DNA of 64,000 nucleotides, taken from positions 62,001 to 126,000 of the forward strand of contig JAJVIM010000027.1 of assembly GCA_022071955.1 (NCBI GenBank). The letters run 5' to 3'. The notes under the pieces are model-generated. The model saw only the letters and a program-made list of their open reading frames with translations, had not been told where the DNA came from and ran no database searches. The DNA comes from Anaerolineae bacterium. GTDB lineage: Bacteria; Chloroflexota; Anaerolineae; 4572-78; J111. The position numbers and the translations under genes were made by a program. This document shows positions 60,766-64,000 of this stretch, piece after piece. Each line of letters opens with the position of its first letter. Position 1 is the stretch's first letter.

Positions 60766-60809
60766 AAAGCTCCCGCCTTGATGAACGCATCAGGGCGGGA
60801 GCTTTTTTA
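60766..60809 (+). terminator. Terminator after the Crp/Fnr gene
   Basis: GCTCCCGCC (60769-60777) pairs with GGCGGGAGC (60794-60802), followed by six T. It separates the regulator from the metal operon. Confidence 0.88.
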
Positions 60810-60824
60810 TTTGGCTGCACTTAA

Positions 60825-60866
60825 TTGATTTAAATCATACAACAGTGGCCCGGTTTTTGATAGAGT
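60825..60866 (+). promoter_or_regulatory. FNR-type box and -10 element of the metal operon
   Basis: TTGAT-TTAA-ATCAT (60825-60838), containing the perfect dyad TGATTTAAATCA, matches the Crp/Fnr consensus. A TAGAGT -10 (60861-60866) places transcription near 60873, so the box centre is about 41.5 bp upstream, the classical class II activator position. No good -35 box is present, as expected for such promoters. Confidence 0.75.
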
Positions 60867-60906
60867 AGAGGCATCAAACAAATTCAACAGAAAGGAGTGT
60901 TGCCAA

Positions 60907-61122
60907 ATGAAAACCATCTTACGCAGCCAGGAATTTTCCTGTCCCTCTTGTGTGGCCAAAATTGAAAAGGCCCTGCACAACCTGAACGGCGTTGAAGAGG
61001 CCAAAGTGTACTTCAACACCGGGCGAATTGTGGTTGAGCACGATCCGGCCCTGGCCAGCCCCGAAGAACTGGTCAAAACCATCAAGACCACCGGCTACGA
61101 AGCCAAAGTATCACCATTTTAA
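60907..61122 (+). CDS. Heavy-metal-associated (HMA) domain protein
   Basis: The 71-residue protein is a single ferredoxin-like HMA domain with the metal-binding CPSC (residues 12-15) and the conserved later stretch LNGVEEAKVYFNTGRIVVEH. CPSC is shared by copper and zinc/cadmium carriers, so the metal is not fixed. AAAGGAG precedes the ATG. It probably passes metal to the P-type ATPase downstream, which lacks its own HMA domain. Confidence 0.9.
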   Translation: MKTILRSQEFSCPSCVAKIEKALHNLNGVEEAKVYFNTGRIVVEHDPALASPEELVKTIKTTGYEAKVSPF

Positions 61123-61173
61123 GTAATCAAACCAAATAACCTGAAACGCTCAAGAAAAAAGGAGAAAACAACT

Positions 61174-61830
61174 ATGTTACAGCAACTAAATCAATTTGGT
61201 CTCAGTGTCAAAGGCTGGATGTTAGCTCTGGCCCTTGTAGCCGGAGCGGCGCTTTTGGTGCAGCCAGCTCCGGCTCAGGCTCACTGTGATTCCATCAATG
61301 GGCCGGTGGTTACGGCGGCCCAGGCGGCGCTTGAGACCGGTGACGTAAACCTGGTTCTGCCCTATGTTAAACCCGAATACGAAGCGGAACTGCGTGCTGC
61401 CTTCCAGCATACCCTTGAGGTACGTGAGTTGGGAACTGAAGCCAAAGAGTTAGCGGATCACTACTTCTTTGAAACGGCGGTCCGACTGCACCGTATTGGC
61501 GAGGGCGCTACCTATTCCGGGCTGAAAGCGGAAACTGATCACGGTCCAGCTTTAGCCGCTGCCGATAAAGCTTTGGAGACAGCTTCTCTGACCGAGGTCT
61601 ATACCCTATTGGATCAAGCCATTAAAAATGGGGTAGCCCAAAAATATGAGGCCGTACAAGCTGCCCGGGCCAGGGCCGCCGAGGTTGGTACGGTTGAAAC
61701 GCAACGCGAACGGGCGGAAGCCGAGCTGATCTTTGAGAAGTATGTTTACAACCTGTATAACACTGCCCAAGACCAGGCTGTCTCAGCCGAAGGTGGTGGC
61801 GAGACTCACACCCACGGCGGAGAAAAATAG
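61174..61830 (+). CDS. Exported DUF6448 family protein
   Basis: The 218-residue protein has a Sec signal (about 1-36, cleavage likely after PAQA). The mature part begins HCDSINGPVV and has the family features ETGDVNLVLPYVKPEYEAEL, RELGTEAKELADHYFFETAV and LHRIGEGATYSGLKAETDHG. It ends with a His-rich THTHGGEK. His residues at both ends suggest metal binding, but no function is established. AAAGGAG lies before the ATG. Cotranscribed with the HMA protein and the ATPase. Confidence 0.82.
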   Translation: MLQQLNQFGLSVKGWMLALALVAGAALLVQPAPAQAHCDSINGPVVTAAQAALETGDVNLVLPYVKPEYEAELRAAFQHTLEVRELGTEAKELADHYFFETAVRLHRIGEGATYSGLKAETDHGPALAAADKALETASLTEVYTLLDQAIKNGVAQKYEAVQAARARAAEVGTVETQRERAEAELIFEKYVYNLYNTAQDQAVSAEGGGETHTHGGEK

Positions 61831-61842
61831 AGTAGGTCAATA

Positions 61843-61875
61843 ATGGTGACGGCCCCAATTTGGGGCCGTCACCAT
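61843..61875. repeat. Perfect triloop hairpin between DUF6448 and the ATPase genes
   Basis: A 15-bp perfect stem (ATGGTGACGGCCCCA at 61843-61857 with its complement at 61861-61875) and loop ATT. It ends just before the AAGGAG ribosome site of the ATPase gene, with no T run. Confidence 0.7.
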
Positions 61876-61889
61876 AAGGAGATGGTCTC

Positions 61890-63833
61890 ATGAATATGAT
61901 TAAAACCTGGTACAACAACCCAATGAAACGCCGCCAACTGCTAACAATGGTCAGCGGGGCGCTTATCCTGGCGGCGCTGGGGGGTGATTATCTGGCGGGA
62001 TTGGCCGGGCTACGCTACGGCCTGATGTTTGCCGCGGCGCTGGTGGCCGGTTTCGATATTGCCCGGCGGGCCTGGCATGCCCTGCTCAACCGGCACATCA
62101 GCATCGAACTGTTGGTCACGATTGCCGCTGCCGGTGCGCTGATCATCGGTGAGGTTTGGGAAGCCGCCGCCGTCACCTTTTTATTTATGCTGGGCGCTTA
62201 CCTGGAGGCCCGTACCCTAAACCGCACCCGGCAAACCCTGCAAGGGTTACTCAACCTGGCTCCAACTACGGCCATTGTTATGCGCGCCGGGCGGCAGGTT
62301 GAACTATTGCCCCACCAGGTGGAACCCGGCGACACGGTACTGGTTAAACCCGGCGCCAAAATTGCAGTAGATGGCACGGTGCTTGATGGCCGGGCCACTG
62401 TGGACGAAAGCCCCATTACCGGCGAGTCGATGCCGGTTGAAAAAAGCGCGGGGACGCAGGTGTACGCCGGCACGGTGAATCAGGATGGGTTGCTGCACGT
62501 GCGGGCTACCGGCGTGGGAGCCGATACCACCCTGGCCCGGATTATTCGCCGGGTAGAGGAAGCGCAGGAAGAAAAAGCACCCACCCAGCGCTTCATTGAG
62601 CGTTTTGCCCGCTGGTACACCCCGGCGATCATCAGTCTCAGTGTGCTGGCATTTTTGGTCACCTGGGATATTGAGCTGGCCCTGACCCTGCTGGTTATTG
62701 GCTGCCCCGGCGCGCTGGTTATTTCTACGCCGGTTTCGGTGGTCGCCGGGATTGGGCGGGCCGCCAAACAGGGCATTCTTATTAAAGGTGGCGAGTATTT
62801 GGAGAACGCCGGCAAAATTACGGCCCTGGCTCTGGATAAAACCGGCACGTTGACCCAGGGTAAACCGCGCTTAACCGACATCATCACTTTGCAGCCCGTG
62901 CCTGTGCCGGTGGGCGGCCCGGAGTCTGCCGCCGGTTTGGCTGTCTCCGCCAACGGAAAAGCGCCGGGCCGCTGGACTCCCGCCCAGCAGGAAGTGCTGC
63001 GCTGGGCCGCCATTGCCGAAGCCGGCTCAGAGCATCCATTGGCCCGCCCCATTGTGGCCGAAGCCGAAACGCTGGGCCGGATTCCTTATGAGGCCCGGTT
63101 TGACACCTGCACCGGGCGCGGCGTGCGTGCTGGCTATCAGGGGCACGTTATCGGTGTGGGCAGTCAGGAGTTGATGGCCGAACTGGGTGTTGGGGTTAGC
63201 CTTGAAACCGAGACGCACCTGGCCCGGTTAAAAGCCCAAGGCAAAACCGCCGTGCTGGTGGCCCTCGATGGGCTGGAGTTGGGCGTTCTGGGCATTGCCG
63301 ATGCGTTGCGAGACACAGCCCCGCAGGTGATCCGGCAGCTCAAAGATATTGGGCTGGAGCGCATTGTGATGCTAACCGGCGATGACCGGCGCACGGCGCA
63401 AGCCATTGCCAAAGAAGCCGGCCTGACCGAGGTTTACGCCGAACTGCTGCCCGAAGACAAGCTTGAGGTTATTCGCCAATTGCAGGCAGAAGGGTATGTG
63501 GTGGCAATGACAGGCGACGGCATCAATGATGCTCCGGCTCTGGCCGCCGCCGACATCGGCCTGGCGATGGGCGCCGCCGGCACCGATGTGGCCCTTGAAA
63601 CCGCCGATATCGCCCTGATGGCCGACGACCTGTTGAAGATACCGGCGGCCATCGGTTTATCCAAAGCCACGCTGCGCAATATCCGCCAGAATGTGGTTAT
63701 TGCCCTGGTGACGGTGTTCGGATTATTGGCCGGGGTGCTGCTGGGCCAGGTTCATATGGCCGGCGGTATGTTCATCCACGAGCTGTCGGTGTTGATTGTG
63801 ATTTTGAACGGCATGAGATTATTACGGGTTTAG
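61890..63833 (+). CDS. P1B-type heavy-metal-transporting ATPase with CPG motif
   Basis: The 647-residue protein has about eight membrane helices. It carries the actuator motif TGES (178-181), the phosphorylation site DKTGTLTQGK with Asp316, the nucleotide-binding EHPLARPI, and MTGDGINDAPALAAADIG. The membrane metal motif is GCPGALVISTPVSVVAG (Cys272-Pro-Gly274), where most P1B pumps have CPC, CPH or SPC. There is no N-terminal HMA domain, and the separate HMA protein at 60907 may supply that role. AAGGAG precedes the ATG. It exports or imports a transition metal; the substrate cannot be told from a CPG motif. Confidence 0.93.
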   Translation: MNMIKTWYNNPMKRRQLLTMVSGALILAALGGDYLAGLAGLRYGLMFAAALVAGFDIARRAWHALLNRHISIELLVTIAAAGALIIGEVWEAAAVTFLFMLGAYLEARTLNRTRQTLQGLLNLAPTTAIVMRAGRQVELLPHQVEPGDTVLVKPGAKIAVDGTVLDGRATVDESPITGESMPVEKSAGTQVYAGTVNQDGLLHVRATGVGADTTLARIIRRVEEAQEEKAPTQRFIERFARWYTPAIISLSVLAFLVTWDIELALTLLVIGCPGALVISTPVSVVAGIGRAAKQGILIKGGEYLENAGKITALALDKTGTLTQGKPRLTDIITLQPVPVPVGGPESAAGLAVSANGKAPGRWTPAQQEVLRWAAIAEAGSEHPLARPIVAEAETLGRIPYEARFDTCTGRGVRAGYQGHVIGVGSQELMAELGVGVSLETETHLARLKAQGKTAVLVALDGLELGVLGIADALRDTAPQVIRQLKDIGLERIVMLTGDDRRTAQAIAKEAGLTEVYAELLPEDKLEVIRQLQAEGYVVAMTGDGINDAPALAAADIGLAMGAAGTDVALETADIALMADDLLKIPAAIGLSKATLRNIRQNVVIALVTVFGLLAGVLLGQVHMAGGMFIHELSVLIVILNGMRLLRV

Positions 63834-64000
63834 CGGGCCGTTCTGTTTTTTCACCGGCACGTTCTTATAACCCGGCGATCATCAAATTCAGCCGCCGCCG
63901 GAATCCTTTATCGCTCAGGTGTTACGCTCAACGCAGAAACCCGGGCGATTTTTATTGCCGGTTGGTTCAGGAGAATGAGCAGCCGCGAAAATCGATAAAA
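63834..64000. other. Right edge, no gene seen
   Basis: No complete or partial gene with good coding signs is visible. A TCAGGAGA-ATG context near 63970 opens only eight codons before a stop. Confidence 0.5.

Overview
This window reads as one chromosomal segment of a free-living, probably aerobic or facultative bacterium. I infer a Chloroflexota (Anaerolineae/Ardenticatenia-like) lineage. The reasons are moderately high GC, secreted proteins with long Pro-Thr 'PTPTP' linkers (7506-8246, 10986-11969, 30115-31407), a 14-subunit complex I operon with nuoC and nuoD fused, and dispersed palindromic intergenic elements. The lineage is an inference from style, not from a marker search.

Layout. 1-5243: a ribose/xylose-type sugar ABC operon on the minus strand, with a binding protein that runs off the left edge and appears to be a tandem double-domain protein. 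A LacI-family regulator lies upstream, and matching GTTATCGATAAC operators sit before both units. 5571-12470: XerD-like recombinase, type I purine nucleoside phosphorylase, a membrane/PT-linker protein, a divergent DprA-like protein, an M20 amidohydrolase, a LysM lipoprotein and a FtsB-like septum protein, then tRNA-Met(CAT). 12657-25141: HAD dehalogenase, groES-groEL, PEP carboxylase, clpB, a SprA-related protein, grpE-dnaJ and DNA polymerase IV. The three chaperone promoters (groES, clpB, grpE) share a TTCTAAC-type direct repeat spaced 11 or 22 bp, ending 10-11 bp upstream of the -10 box. No CIRCE element is visible.

25176-40643 is an accessory-looking stretch: a DUF5996 protein, a ParB/sulfiredoxin-like domain fused to two universal-stress domains, an alpha/beta hydrolase, a SirB1-type protein and a stand-alone I9-like protein beside a subtilase. 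It also holds a 1078-residue protein joining SLATT-like membrane segments, a deoxyribosyltransferase/TIR-like domain, TPR-S-like repeats and a C-terminal SLOG-like domain, which I predict to be a conflict/defence effector. A divergent PH-domain gene, a GAF-GAF-PAS histidine kinase, an orphan CpaF ATPase and an M1 peptidase follow.

40805-56269 is the complete nuoA-B-CD-E-F-G-H-I-J-K-L-M-N operon, with a clear promoter at its start and a terminator at its end, and several perfect hairpin elements between cistrons. 56458-57088 holds a CheY-like regulator and tRNA-Val(CAC). 57089-59989 is a transposase region with tandem repeats. 59990-63833 is a metal-handling locus: a Crp/Fnr regulator, then an FNR-type box placed as expected for a class II promoter, an HMA metal-binding protein, an exported DUF6448 protein and a P1B-type ATPase with an unusual CPG motif.
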